Positions 48,181 to 62,060 are shown, counted from the first letter of the stretch. The stretch: DNA of 64,000 bases from Brienomyrus brachyistius (GCF_023856365.1 NC_064548.1:6167142-6231141), one strand, 5' to 3'. The notes: generated by a model from the letters alone, not told the origin. Made by a program: numbers and translations.

Positions 48181-51040
48181 AAACTCACATAAGAAAATAC
48201 AACCTTCCTCTATGATGATGATTTTAAAGGCAACATCGATAACAGTAATTTTATTGTTATTGACTTTTATTATTATTGTTGCTGATGAAGATAATAATAT
48301 TAAAAGTATAATAACTGTTCAGTTTCCCAAGGATTTTTACTTACAAATAAATCACAGGGGGATGCAGAAACATGCTTATTTAACACTAGGTTTGTGATAC
48401 AGAAAGGAATTCCTGATTAAATCAATGGGCAGTAAACAGCTGTATTTGCATAAGCAATTCATTGTTGAAGCTCTCTCACCAAATGCCATTTTAGCACATT
48501 TTGTCTGATAGACATTACGCTCTGTGACTGACTTCACTTTGCAGGATCAGAAATCTGTAATTAACTGTCTTTTCCCCTGGGGCCCCCAGTTTATACTCCA
48601 ATTGGCTGGATATGCCCCAGGCACTATTTCAACACAGTGCTGTCTCTTTATTATGAGAGTGTATTTGATGGATAAAAACATTCCCCCCACATCTATGACT
48701 GACTCCATAGTTAGAATAAGAAAATAAGCTTCATAAAATCCTTTGTGATCATGCATTCAAAGGCAGTGAAAAACATACCGTAAAAGGATTTTGCTGAAAC
48801 ACATTTAAAACAGACACACAGAGACACATACCAACACTCATAAGCACGACGGTGGTTTTATTTGTTTGTTTATTTATCTATCTTCACAAGAGCAGCTGTT
48901 GAAGTATAGCTAACAAAGGGTTCATGCACACAGCGTTATACATAAAGCACTATTCCAACACAATGCTGCCTTTTTACTGTGAGAGTGTATTTGATGGATA
49001 AAGAATTTCCTCTATATCAACCGTACTATACGAACCATTTATTGTTCTTGAAGTTCATTTTAAAAGACATTTTTTTTCTAGGAACGCATTAACTAGAATA
49101 TTAATGCATGCACACAAAACAAATGGCAAATTATCCTTGGAGCAGATAAGTGTAGTCTGCTGGGGTACATCTTAATGGAGACTTATACAGGAAGTGGCAC
49201 ATTTGAGTCTTCTGAGACAGTGTCTAGAATTGAGTTAATTACACTCCTCTTTACCAAGTTATTATCTGTCTGAAGCAAGGTAAACAGAGGGACAGTTCAG
49301 CCCACAGACATCTAGTGTTCAGATGAGATACGAAATCTGCTGCAGTTCATGTATCACAGCTGTACGTTTAGGTCCGAGTACGGAGGGCACTTCTGGGTCA
49401 GTGATGATGGCCGGCTTCTGTGCTTCTTTATGTAGTCAGCTGTCATTCAGCACTGGGAGCAGCCCAAATAACACAGCTGTGGTCTATCACAGCATCATTG
49501 GACCGGAGAAAGTACAGAAAAGGACAGAGCAGTCGGTTGTGGGACGAATAGGCATTTCCCTCTATTATGTGAATGAAACCCTGCTGAAAGACAGGCCTTG
49601 GTAAAGAGATGTCCCGTAGAATATAATCAAAGATGCTCTCAAGGCAATCTCACAGATGTGACACTTATTGTTTTTTGTACTGCATATATTTTTAAAAACT
49701 CAATTGTATTATTTTATTTGTAAATAGATTTGATGCTGTTAGAAAAGACAGCAGGGTGTCCTGCAGACAACTCTGTCACTTGATTTGGACATCTAAGCCA
49801 CAGTTGTCCCACATTCACCAACTTGTACAATTTCTAGAGATACTGGATGGATGACATGGAAATGTAGAAGTTAATTAATGCGTTTTTTTACCCGAATGCT
49901 GCGAGTCCTTGTTGTGATATGCAGGTCTGAAAGTATGTTTATTCATGCATTGCACATTTCACCTATATGACAGTTTGCAGAATGTTTCCCCACCAATTAG
50001 GTAGTTATTTGTATTCCTTTGTGTATGTGTTAATGTGCCTGTCTGAAATGTGATTTATATAATTAATTTATGTTTGGATATTTATATTCTATTAGCTTTA
50101 CTATTGCATTATGACCAACATTTTCTGTGAAGTGAATCATAAACTGTATTTCATATGCCATTTATTATATACTGCAGACTCTCTGCCATGCTGCTACTGT
50201 ACTGTTTACACTAATGCACTTTTATTTATTTAGTATTTATTGCTGTCTTCTGCTAAAATACAGTATAGGTGACAATACTGTATCTGCAATAATACTATTT
50301 ATTCAATATCCATTCAAACCCGCACAGTTACTACAGTGGACTGTACTGTACATTGTATTGCCCTGTAAATTGCACTTGTGTCGTCCTGTGTTGTTTCTGT
50401 CCTTGTATTTTTTGTGCACTTGGTTCTGGAGGAACAATCTTTCATTTCACTGTATGTGTGTAAATGGCTGAAGTGACAGTTAAACCTGCCTGACTTGACT
50501 GGATATAAAAGCAGTCCTGGGGGGCCACAATGGAATTGAAGGGAGGGGGGGCACAGGTGAGGGAAAAAAACCTTTCCAATCATGCACCCCACCCATTCAT
50601 CATCTTCATTTATTACTGAGGGTCTCTTTCATAAATCTTGTTGACCGGGAGGGGGGTTTTGTCCACCTCAAATACACAATTTTACTTGATAATTCACCTT
50701 GTTATTTTTTTACTTTGAGTCACCATTTTTGCAAAACATTCCCTTAGCATTGCCATTAAACCCAATTAGAACATTTAAAAAGGTGAGATCATGAATGAAC
50801 CGCAAGCTGAAGTCTAATCCAACGTATTTTTACCTCGATTATCCATAATATCTCGGAACTTAAAGCTGTTGTGGTGGCTGAGCTGTTGCCTTCTGCACTG
50901 TCAACAGAAGCTCCTCTCTGGGAGCACCTACTTCTTTCCTATTACCAAAACAGTGGCATGCATTCCAGTAAATCAACCAACCTTGCTGTGCATAGGTGGC
51001 CCACTGGGGGTCGCAAGTAGCCTCTAAGTGGGACGGCGAA
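48181..51040. other. Intergenic; LINE-tail-like stretch at 50214-50505
   Basis: No gene seen. 50214-50505 ('tttatttagtatttattgct' ... 'gtgacagttaaacctgcctg') resembles the 3' UTR of a fish LINE. A duplicated phrase, 'gagagtgtatttgatggata', occurs at 48656 and 48981 with similar neighbours ('acacagtgctgtctcttta' / 'acacaatgctgccttttta'), suggesting a small local duplication or two copies of a short repeat. Confidence 0.4.
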
Positions 51041-51150
51041 CATCCATCCATCCATTTTCCCAACCGCTTATCCTACTGGGTTGCGGGGTGTCCGGAGCCT
51101 ATTCCAGAAGCAATGGGCACGAGGCAGGGAACAACCCAGGACGGGGGGCC
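51041..51150 (-). repeat. SINE tail fragment
   Basis: In reverse, the last 110 bp of the SINE family: ATGGATGGATGTTCG tail, 'ataagcggttgggaaaatgg', 'ggctccggacaccccgcaac', 'gggttgttccctgcctcgtg'. It is close to the young copies but 5'-truncated. Confidence 0.7.
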
Positions 51151-53470
51151 AGCGGAACGGTGAACAGTGGCAGGGAAATGGGGTCTGGTCCATGATAGGT
51201 TACTGCATAAACGCATATCGAATTGCTGCCCGGAAAAATTTGTGGTCTGTTTAAGAACAGATAAGGGCCCAAGGTTTGGTTGTTTTGGTTTTTTTTGCGC
51301 ATGATGTACATGTAACACATTTACATTTAACTAACACTTTTATCCTAAAAGCCTTAGGGTAGGGGGGAAAGGTACAATTCACTTGTGCTTCATGGGATTT
51401 GAATCCATGGGCTTTCCATTGTTAGAACAAGGCTGTATTTGTCCAGCTACAGAAGATGTGTTACACAATACTAAATCACGCTTTAGTATTTTATTCTTCA
51501 ATATAGGGCAGTCACACAATATACAAGACAGGTGCAAAAAAAATGACAGTTATTGATGTGAGGCACACAAGGCATGGGGACCCAAAGCATGGAGACACAG
51601 GGTTTTAGTGCGGGACTCGAGTGTAAGAAACAGAATCAACAGGTGAAGTTGGAGTTGGGGTCATGGAGCAAAAAGGTTCGGCAGCCAGGTGGTCAATCCT
51701 ACAGGCAGGGCACAAGACAGGAGGGAGACACACTGGGAAGGTCAGATAGGAGCAGAATCGAGATTGGAAAGGCACGGGAGCTGGGCAGGCAGGAAGGTTC
51801 AGGGTTGGACAGGAGACAGAGTAAATACGCTTAGTAAGTGGCATTTGGATCAACAATTCCTTGCACTAAAGTACAGCGAGAAGTACAGCGGGGATTTAAA
51901 GGAGCGGAGCAAGTGGCTCTATTCGCTGCTGGTGAGCTGGCATTCCTACAAGGAGAGGGTGTGACAATTTATAGCATACACAAGGGATTAGACAAAGAAC
52001 GTCGAATTGAAGAATAACAATATTTACACAAGTACAAATAACAATACAAGTATTTTTACTTCATGGCTCTTTTACTTAGAGTAGACCACTTCCTTGTCCA
52101 CAAAACTGCAAGGAATATAATCAAACAAGTGACTTTATCTTACCTGAGATATAAATATACGCACGCACACTCATACACGCATGCACACACATACATACAC
52201 AACACAGCCATGGAAGAAATTGAGACCATAGCATCACAGCACAATTTTTTTGTTTCACTCATTTCTCAATTTTTGCGTGTCTGTCTGTGAATTATACATA
52301 CATATAAATTCAAATTGCAGCCTAGTTCTTCTCATCCTGCACTTAATGTTTCCCATTCCTTTTGAAGGTCACTCGATGTCATACTATGTCATCCTACGAT
52401 TGCTAACAGTCATCTTTGGCATTAGAAAGTTGCATCTGCCCTTTGCCTGGCTGGTTTCTGGTTGTTGCCAGGGCCTCCTGCTTCACCTTATTCTTGTGTA
52501 ATGCTGTGTTACAAATTTTTAACCTGAAAGCGACCTGCTGCTTAGCATACAGTAGCCTTCGTCCAGCAGAACAGGATTTAAAAATACACAGATCAGGTGT
52601 CAAAACTCCCTATGCAGCACTGCTTTAGTTTAAGGAAGTCTATCTCAAAACTAGTTTTAGTTCCTCACCCATATAATGTCTATTCAAAGTTTGAAAAAAA
52701 TCCATTTAACAATTTTTGAGTTATTGGCTTGCATACCAAAGTGTCTACAGCAGTGGTGGGGATGGTGACAGCAGACCGATGCTAAAACCATATGTATTAC
52801 CCAATGACCAGGGAATACCAGGGAGACTTATCCCAGAACATGAAATAAAATGACAGGTTACCTGTTATTTAACATACATATTCATTTATACCAGGTTGTC
52901 AGAAAGAGCTATATTAAGCCATTACCAAGTAGTGCATTTCAGCCCAAAAATTAAAAACAAGAAAGAAAACAAATTAATAAATTTGTATTTTGTTAAAAAG
53001 CAGAAAAAAATTGTAGAAATGGTTTATGAAAGATAACACTGTGCAGCTTAAACATTATTTATGAATGATAGCACTGTGCAGCAAGAAAGATGCAGCTAAA
53101 TATGATTTTGTCATAAAATATAATGCTCCGTGTCCTGAACACCTTCCCGAGCCAGGAGGCAACAAGCCTCTCAACAGTCCATTATATAATGCAAATGAGG
53201 GAGATTGAGGTAAGTGTCCTACTCTGGTCTAATCAGCTTCAGCTCAAGGTCATGTTTATCTATTTTTGATAACATATCGTAACATATTCAATATCGTTAA
53301 AAGTTTCATGTGCATTTCAGTGACAGGATTGGTTATCATTATTTTATGGACAGTTATTTATGCGCGTGTTTAGATATCCTATGCATATGCTGCAGTGTGG
53401 GTCATATATGCTGAAATACCGATAGCTCAGACCTGTTCCTCTTCTTTTCTGAAACTAGGCTTGAGTCATA
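51151..53470. other. Intergenic; GA-rich block at 51555-51965
   Basis: The GA-rich block ends in GGTGTGACA and may be a minus-strand LTR relic, but I cannot define both ends. Elsewhere only CA-type microsatellite DNA at 52162-52206 stands out. No gene. Confidence 0.4.
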
Positions 53471-53476
53471 GGTGAA

Positions 53477-53687
53477 TAAGGTGATCATATTTTGCTTTGT
53501 AAAAGAGAGGACACCAGGTTCAAGATGCAAAGGGAGGCTTCAAAGCAACGAAAATATTCACACAGAAAGGATTCTGACTGTAGCAAATGTCACCATGAAG
53601 CAGAGTGAAATTCCACATATTTCAGGCATATTTAGGTCCCAAAAAAAAGGACAAGTCTTCAAAAAAAAAGGACGTATGGCCATCTTA
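53477..53687. repeat. Small MITE-like inverted-repeat block
   Basis: Left end TAAGGTGATCATATTTT; right end, complemented, TAAGATGGCCATACGTCC: a short imperfect terminal inverted repeat around 211 bp with A-rich runs (53641-53648, 53661-53669). Target duplication not clear. Confidence 0.4.
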
Positions 53688-54334
53688 TTTATGAGAGAAC
53701 ACAGCTAAATTGCATAATTAAAGGAAATTCATAAACAGCACCTCAAGTTCAATAACATTGGATGCCCTGTCACCTTGATGCTTGCCTGCACTTTCTGTGC
53801 AACGTTTTGACCTGAGAAGCCAAGGAAATCCAAATACAGGCAATCTTCTTATGCCGACTGTACCAAATCATGCAGTGGTCCAGATGCCAAGTGATCCATA
53901 GCTGTTTATTTACAAAACCAAAAACCAAATCCAGTAGCTATGAATGCAGAACAGGCACAAAGTCAAATAATTATAACAGGGCAGAAAAATGTAAAAAATC
54001 ATCATCCAAAAAAAGTAGTCAGAAAATCAGGCAAAGGCCAGGAAACAATGAAAATATCAGGTCACAGAAATAAAGAGGGAAATGTTCAGGATGGAGAAAA
54101 CTGACAATACTGTACCTCACAGTAAACTGTTGGCTGAAGCTGTTGTTTAAGTCAGTATATGGGAAATGGGTTCCCGGTGAGTTCAATTATCAGGCAATCG
54201 GTTGTATAAAAGATCTACATGTCAATTAGTGATCATGACACTGGCATTGAAGCCAACAAATAAGAATGTAGATTCTCTAAATTATAAGGGCTATTTAAAA
54301 TTCTTCTGTGTATTTAATACCAATTACAGATGTC
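53688..54334. other. Intergenic, nothing recognised
   Basis: A-rich DNA. The block 53850-54240 ends in 'gatcatgaca' and might be another old LTR, but evidence is thin. Confidence 0.4.
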
Positions 54335-54346
54335 AAACACAAATGT

Positions 54347-54696
54347 GGGGCGGCATGGTGGTGCAGTGGTTAGCACTGTTGCCTCACACCTCTGGGACCC
54401 AGGTTCTCCACCTGGGTTACATGTGTGTGGAGTTTGCATGTTCTCCCCATGTCGTCGTGGGGTTTCCTCCAGGTACTCCGGTTTCCCCCCCACAGTCCAA
54501 AATCATGCTGAGGCTAATTGGACTTGCTAAATTGCCCGTAGGTGTGCATGTGTGAGTGAATGGTGTGTGAGTGCGCCCTGCGATGGGCTGGCCCCCCATC
54601 CTGGGTTGTTCCCTGCCTCGTGCCCATTGCTTCCGGGATAGGCGCCGGACCCCCCGTGACCCAGTAGGATAAGCGGTTTGGAAAATGGATGGATGG
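54347..54696 (+). mobile_element. Young tRNA-derived SINE, copy 1
   Basis: 350 bp. The head has a pol III A-box-like TGGTGCAGTGG; the B-box region is damaged (ggttctccacctggg). It ends 'aatggatggatgg'. Flanked by a perfect 12-bp target duplication AAACACAAATGT (54335-54346 and 54697-54708), showing LINE-machinery insertion. Confidence 0.88.
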
Positions 54697-54708
54697 AAAC
54701 ACAAATGT

Positions 54709-55625
54709 TACAGTAGGGATCCTTACTAAATGGACGTTAGTGCTGTTCACATAAAGTACTTCACTTCATGGTATTTGATGATGCAGGGAGGGCTTCATAA
54801 AAGGGGACTTTTCCACTGTACCAGGTACTGTAGGGTTCTTCATGGTGTTGGTTTTCCACCAGTGTAAAAACCGATACTGCTGCTGAATGACATCACAATG
54901 AAAGGCGGGGCATTCTGTGCTAAATTTGAAAAATGGCTATACTATATTATAAGACTGGATGATGGTACTAATGGTACCATTAAATGAACGTATTTTGAAC
55001 CACCTTTTTTCTCTTTATAAATATATGTATTATAATAAAATCAAAGTGTGATATTTGGATCTTTTCCAATAACACGCAGCCCTAGTATATTACCGCAAAT
55101 GCTTTTTATTTCTTGTTATGCCGTTCAGATCTTCTTCTGGTTCTTCTGAACAGATCGGAATTAAAGTTTAAGTCTTTATTACTTACTTTTATTAAACTCA
55201 TTTTACTGTTATTTTCTGAGTTCAAAACCTTTTTTCAAGATAGAGGTTTTGTTGTGCTTCATACACAGGCAATCAATACTGAACACATTTGCAAGTCTCA
55301 CCACAAAGTACCAAAAAAAGCATCCCAGCTGCTTTGGTACTTTGGGTTCTGGAACAGTTGATACGGATCCTCAACTGGAAATCAAGAGAAAAGGAAAAGT
55401 ACCAAAGAAACTCTTTACTGCCTAAACGGAGGCCTCAATTTGCAGCCTTTGAGAATGAAGAGTATTAGGGCCACCTGACATTTATATTTATATGTCAACT
55501 TGAGTGAAATAAAAACTGAGTTGGGTGATAAAAAACGTTGCAGGAGTTCGTGAAAACCCCGAGCAGTCCAAAAAAGCCGGGGTATCTACAGTATACATAG
55601 TGGTGCACCAATATTTTTGTCTAAT
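54709..55625. other. Intergenic, nothing recognised
   Basis: AT-rich sequence between SINE copies; no coding or RNA feature. Confidence 0.45.
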
Positions 55626-55637
55626 ATTACCACTACT

Positions 55638-55992
55638 GCGGCATGGTGGTGCAGTGGTTAGCACTGTTGCCTCACACCTCTGGGACCTGGGTTCGAGCCT
55701 CCGCCTGGGTCACATGTGTGTGGAGTTTGCATGTTCTCCCCATGTCGTCGTGGGGTTTCCTCCAGGTACTCCGGTTTATCCCCACAGTGCAAAAACATGC
55801 TGAGGCTAATTGGAGTTGCTAAATTGCCCGTAGGTGTGCATGTGTGAGGGCATGGTGTGTGAGTGTGCCCTGCAATGGGCTGGCCCCCCATCCTGGGTTG
55901 TTCCCTGCCTCGTGCCCATTGCTTCCGGGATAGGCTCCGGACCCCCCGCGACCCAATAGGATAAGCGGTTTGGAAAATGGATGGATGGATGG
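55638..55992 (+). mobile_element. Young tRNA-derived SINE, copy 2
   Basis: 355 bp with A box TGGTGCAGTGG and B box GGTTCGAGCC, both pol III promoter elements, and tail 'atggatggatggatgg'. A perfect 12-bp target duplication ATTACCACTACT lies at 55626-55637 and 55993-56004. Nearly the same sequence as copies 1 and 3. Confidence 0.9.
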
Positions 55993-56004
55993 ATTACCAC
56001 TACT

Positions 56005-58586
56005 AATCACCAGCTGATTTCTGGTTGTCTAGTATTGCTGACATCGATAACCGGCTGATACCGATAGGCAGGGGTCCAGTGGGAAAACAAATGTGCCAGA
56101 TGAGGGGATTGTAAAGTGCAGATTATTCCTGTCACGCCCAAGAGATCTATCATAACAACCTGTAAGATGGCAACATTGGCTAAAAGGTCTCACAGTTAAT
56201 ACACCTATGATTATAATGGCTATGGCACCACCTTATTCAAAGTCTGTCTGACTCTTACCACTTAGCTTTTTCCCTGAGTTAAAAGTTCATCTGCAAAACG
56301 TATTTCCCAGTCTGGTCCTTGGGGACCTCTAGACAGTTCACATTACTGGGAGCTGAGATGGAGCAAATTTGTGGACTGTCTGGCAGGGAACTGGGAGGGA
56401 GCAAAAACATGGGCCAACTATGGGTCCCGGAGGACTGGGTTAGAAAACATTGTATTAGACAACTTAATGTTGACTCAAAGCTATCTAGCTATCAAAAATA
56501 AGACTAAAAACTCACAAAAATGCCTACTTGTCACTGGCAAAAGGGTTTCTTGCTTGTTTAAGGCAATGGATTGGAAACTTATATTAGTAGTTGCAATTGG
56601 GCATACTTAAAAGATGTGGACATGACAGACAGGGAGAAGGTGTCAATGCATGCCATTTGATCTTTGTAATGTTCCCGATACTTCTTGTTTAGAATTATCT
56701 TAAGTCATGTCCACCCAATTTACCTAAACAATATCTATACCCCTTATCTTGATACACACATTGATTACCTGGAACAAATCATGTTTGATTAAAACGGCAT
56801 CCAATGAAGTCTTACCTTTTCTAACCATGTGACTCCTTGATGTCAAACCAACTGTGCAGCATAAAGACTACTCTGCTGATGTGTGTACAAGAGGAATATC
56901 TCAAGAACAAGCCTTGTGGCACATGAAGCACAGTAGTATGTACGCGACACAGTTGACATCATGAGGTCACATGATTAAATCCGAATTCCCAATAAAGAAG
57001 GAAAGGTTACTATACATCAAACGTTACTCTACAGCTAAGTTTTACTTGAAGGATTGGAAATTGCAAAATCCTTAGATGTATATGGGTGGGCAGGGAAATG
57101 ATATCTGAGAATCGACAACAAAAGCTCTGGAATCGTGGAAAAGACATCATGAATCTACTGGGTGCAGCTAAAACACAGTCCACACTCATGAATGAAGACT
57201 GACCTCCAAATCTAAGCACTTCCGATTCCCTGTTTCTTATAGTGTAAAAAACACCCTGAGCTAAGAGCTCCCCATGTCCTGATTGTAAGCTCATATGCAC
57301 TGGAGACAGTTGCTATTGATTGCCTGTCATTGGAAATAGCTATGAATACTTACCTGTTTCATCTAATAATAATGGATGTGTTCTCCTGTTATAGATAGTC
57401 ATTTCCTACCAAGGACCAGAAAACGGCATCTGCCACAATGTCACCTTATTTAGCCCTGAGGTTGCCCTGAGCCAGTACACTCTGACCAGACTGAGTCATT
57501 ATCGATAGCCTAACTGTACAGACTTTATGGGTATACAAAGATGCTCACTGACATTTATTAGCCATGGGGAAATGGCACTTTTGAGCACTTTAAGACCTTG
57601 TTAACCTTTTGGAAACTGAGGAAAAAGAAATGCACTATCCTGACTTTTCCTTCACCTTGCTATAAATTTAAAAGCAGAAAAAAGTCGTTTGTGCCTCCCT
57701 GCTACCACAGAGGTACAATTTATATAGTTGGGTCTGCCAGCATCACCAAGTTTTTTTAAAGGCCTACTTGTTGTGAAGAATATGCAGACATTAATGCAAT
57801 CACAACAGAAGGATGCATTATGAGTAAAATTTCAGCTGACACAATCCTGCCTCATTGTGTACTGGATTAAGACAGGAAAGCTCCCAAGTTTTTATAGTGA
57901 AAGGCTTTGCTGGACGGCTAAATGGAAAGCTAAGTTATGATACCCATTTATGAATAAATGATGTGAATGAGCTATTAATTATACAATATTTAGAAATTTG
58001 ATTCGTAAATATATATGCCCTGTGCAAGCACAAATTATCGGTATTTGATTTGTCAGCTTTTCAGAATAATGAAAATCATCCTCTGATACCACATAGAGAT
58101 ATTTTAATTCTGAAAATTAGTATTTTTCTCATTCCAGTTTCCATGCTAATATTTAAGATGTCATGTTTGTTGGTGTATTTCTAATACAATTTCTATATTG
58201 TGATATTTGATTTAAAAGATATGTTTCTCTAACTCTCTCTTTAGCAGGTACACTACCAGACTAGGTAGGAAGGTGGTGGGAACTGGAAAAATGCTTGATA
58301 TACAACTTCTAATATAGTATATAGAATATGTATACAGGTAGTTATTTCTTTAATAGATTATGCTATGACATTCTACCAGTGATGACCACATACACAATAA
58401 TGCTTATTTTCAAATTTGAAAAGGAGAATATATTTAAGATACTCAGAGGAACTGGAATTATTGGAAGACTACAATCTAAGGAATTACGCAGAATGGTAAA
58501 AGTGTTCTGCTAACAAGAAGTTTACCTAGAAACACTTTAAATGTTATCAATTATTATGTTATTATTTATATATATATATTGAGAAC
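56005..58586. other. Intergenic, nothing recognised
   Basis: No supportable gene or repeat apart from short A/T runs. Confidence 0.45.
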
Positions 58587-58599
58587 TGAAGCACCACAG

Positions 58600-58953
58600 G
58601 GAGTGACATGGTGGTGCAGTGGTTAGCACTGTTGCCTCACACCTCTGAGACCCAGGTTCGAGTCTCCGCCTGGGTCACATGTGTGTGGAGTTTGCATGTT
58701 CTCCCCATGTCGTCGTGGGGTTTCCTCCAGGTACTCCGGTTTCCCCCCACAGTCCAAAAACATGCTGAAGCTAATTGGAGTTACTAAATTGGCCATAGGT
58801 GTGCATGTGTGAGTGAATGATGTGTGAGTGTGCCTTGCGATGGGCTGGACCCCATCCTGGGTTATTCCCTGCCTCGTGCCCGTTGCTTCCGGGATAGGCT
58901 CCGGACCCCCCGCGACCCAGTAGGATAAGCGGTTTGGAAAATGGATGGATGGA
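58600..58953 (+). mobile_element. Young tRNA-derived SINE, copy 3
   Basis: 354 bp with A box TGGTGCAGTGG and a perfect B box GGTTCGAGTCT, tail 'atggatggatgga'. A perfect 13-bp target duplication TGAAGCACCACAG lies at 58587-58599 and 58954-58966. Confidence 0.9.
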
Positions 58954-58966
58954 TGAAGCACCACAG

Positions 58967-61015
58967 TTCACATAATTCGCAAGCATAACATCTGATTCGG
59001 TGATAGTGAAAATGCAAATCTATCTTAATGCTCTGGAGAACATGTACGTATACTGAGGACTAGAAATTTATTGATCTCAATAAAAATATTCTACCAAGGA
59101 CTCATAATTCAGATGTAAAAGTATTTTTTTTCCAGATTTTAGTTTCACTCACTTCACATGTGACTTTAGATGTCCTCCAAAGTCACATTTGACAGATGGT
59201 AATATATACACATGGCAAATAAAGGACACATGTTTTTCTCGATTGTGCGATGCACAGTTATGCAGCTCACTCAGATCCATGATTTCTCATTCACAGACTG
59301 TTACTTTGTTGTGTCTTTGATTCGTGTTCCAAGCACTGGCACAGACTCCAGGGTAATTTTACAGGGAGTGGGACCATCACATAATTTCTCAGTTCTCTGG
59401 CTGGGGAATCAGGGGAGACATCTCAGTACTGAGTTGTTTTCCACTGCTTAGCCCTACTTCACTGGCATTCATCCACCTGGGTTCAATGAGCTTCACAGTC
59501 ATGATGTATGGTAATATAAACAAACATGCAGTGAAGCGTTGCAGATTTTATTCTGTAGATATGCATTTTTGAGGAATTTGTACTGATTAAATTTCTTCAT
59601 AAAGAAAAAATGTAAATCACAATGTATTACACAGCATATATCTCGGTTTTAGGATGTATCAATATTTCGCTTGATACTTGGTCTGACATTTTAAAGTGCT
59701 TAAACAAAGGTGATGCAACATATATCTATTGCACTATTTTATGTGTAGTGGAAGCTTTGACTAGGGAGTAACCATAAGCGTATTTGATGTTCACACAAGA
59801 GAGAAGCCCTTTTCACATTTGTGGGATTCAGTTCCAAAACACAGTCTGAAAAAACTGTTGCCCAAACACAAGCAGTAAATCATTAAGCAGGCAAGATGAA
59901 AAACAAATCCAAAGTCCATAGTGCCAACCAAAAACCCATTGTCAGGAACACAAACAGATGATACAACATTGAGAGAACTCACCAGAATAGAAAAAAAGTA
60001 TATTGTACACAAGGAAGAAAACAGGTAATTCCTGTTCTAACACTTATAATAGTGAGAAATCACAAAATACCTCACCAAGCATTAACCGTTGAAACCATTC
60101 TTAACAGATGTGTTAAAATTACCATATTACCATATACCATATTACATTCTGTGCCATCTCACCTAATATTAAATAGCTTTGGCATTTTTAAGTTGCATCA
60201 TTTAATGCAGTTAAATGAAATATCTATTTTCTTAAAAGCTTCACACATATATATTTCACTGTTTGGTTATAAAATGGCAAATTTCGGATAATTTTCTGAC
60301 TCAGAAATTAATGTCAATACTGTATGACTTCTGCTACCATTTTTCCCTTCTATTCAAAAGTCTGATAGTTTGCACATAGACAACATTCCCTACTGCAATT
60401 AAATTGAGAAAAATAATCCTGCATTTGTATGTATTATATAAACACATAAGTCTGCCAGCCAGCAATAGTTATTGCTACGTCGTCATTCCCTGCCTTGTCT
60501 CTAATGTCAACATTACTCAACTCACAAAAATGACAAGCGAAAAATAAATACACAAAGAATCCAATTAAAAATGTCATTAAGTGTTAATTGCAAAATTACA
60601 GACTTGACTAGCTTTAATCAAGACCTCTGTGGTGGAACACAAATCGTAATCGCAAAAAAAAAGAAAAGAAAAAAAATGGATTCAAAATTATATGCACTCC
60701 TTTCCCACTCTTTTGCTACATATTATCATTGTTCTGCGTTAACACATTTTCCCTCCAGAATATTATTTATAGAGCAGATAGCAAATATAGAAAATTATGC
60801 AGTAGATACTGTTTGGTGCAAATTTACCAGCACTATGTTTGTAACTTAAACTGCATTTACAGCTTAGAATTTAGTTCTTTCCTATTTTGCTTAGGAAGAA
60901 CTGAATTTCAATTTTAGCAAAGATCTGTCACATACAGGGATTTCATGAATCAGAACTGGTGTGAAACTGACTGTCGCCTTCGCAAATTCCCTGGTCAGTG
61001 CAATTTACTGGGAGA
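58967..61015. other. Intergenic, nothing firm
   Basis: AT-rich. A short stretch at about 59792-59890 faintly recalls a C2H2 zinc-finger linker (HTREKPF) but lacks the Cys pair in frame. Confidence 0.4.
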
Positions 61016-61200
61016 TAGGGCTGGGAGGTAAAAACTTATCATAATATAAAATGTATGCAATAAGAAAGTGAGAAATTTCGATAAACTGTTGATAAGGAAT
61101 ATGGCTTGATAGCACACATCACATCAGACTGGTCAATGCTTAGACATTCAGCTTGCTGCCACAACCAAACTAGCTAGCACCGGTATACTTGCGGATGGTT
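61016..61200 (+). repeat. hAT-like element end
   Basis: Begins TAGGGCTGGG and includes 'aaactgttgataaggaatat' and 'gatagcacacatca', shared with 45340-45410. Right border not found; it may be cut by the following CT-rich segment. Confidence 0.4.
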
Positions 61201-61239
61201 TTTTCCTCATCTGCTGATGGATTTTACCGAGCTCATGTC

Positions 61240-62060
61240 AGGGTATGTAGCATCCAACCCCACCCTCTGTGACACTTCCCATTGCTGGGCGTTCTGCCCT
61301 CCCCTCCCGTCTTAGTGCCTAGTCTTCCTTACTATGTGTTCCCTGTTCCCCAGACCACCACACAGCATAGTGACCTGAGCGTGTGGCTTAGTCTGCAAAC
61401 CTGTGGGTTCAAGACTGGCACCACCCTGCTGTACGTCTTATGGATTTTGTTTGACTTTTGTTCAGTGTTTGTAGTTTTGGGTTTTGGTTTTCCTTGTGTT
61501 TTCTGTCAGGTCAACCATCCATGGTCCACCCTCCCTGTGTTAGGATTGGGGTTTTTTGTACTTCTTGTATTTTGTATCAGTCTTTAGATTTCCAGTGTCT
61601 GCTTAGTGTTTTCTAGTTTAACCTCCCTAATTCTGTGATTTCTCCCTGTTCATTAGTTTCACCTGTCGCTTGTATTGTGTTCTGTTTTGATTGGTTGTTA
61701 GCTTAACTTCTCTCCTGCGTCCTCGTTAGCTCGGTCTGGTTTGTGTATTTAAGTTCTTGCTTTAGTTGATTTCCCAGGTTGGTCATTGTGTTAGTCTGTG
61801 TCAGAATGTGTTGTGTTAATGCTCTGGTTGAGGTTTCCATTTCTGCTCCCTGTGTTACCCTTTCCCCCTTGTTACCTTATTCTGGTATACATTTTTGCAG
61901 TTAGTTCTTGGTTTCCCCCCTTTTGCTTTTGACCCCTCGTGGTCCTTTACTTTGTTTTCCCCAGTGTTCAGTTCCCTATTAAGCCCCTGTTGTATTGTGA
62001 CCCGCCAGCGGATTGTCACCTTCTCTTCCTGCCTGCACCACTCTGCCATGACACCTCACA
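61240..62060 (+). repeat. CT-rich, LTR-like stretch preceding a pol relic
   Basis: A long T/C-rich segment with a promoter-like 'gtgtatttaagttcttg' (61743-61759), comparable to the minus strand of the solo LTR at 41426-41703. Its position just before a gypsy-type pol fragment suggests 5' LTR and leader of one decayed element. Borders are unresolved. Confidence 0.35.

Noticed and set aside
50860..51320. Small minus-strand frames near 51 kb
   Set aside because: They translate a SINE tail fragment and flanking DNA; no gene signature.
55638..55760. tRNA gene
   Set aside because: The A and B boxes belong to a SINE head; the sequence does not fold into an acceptor-closed tRNA and is flanked by SINE body and target duplications.
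59780..60012. Zinc-finger-like wording (HTREKPF)
   Set aside because: The Cys pair is not in frame and no second finger follows; a chance or fully decayed resemblance.
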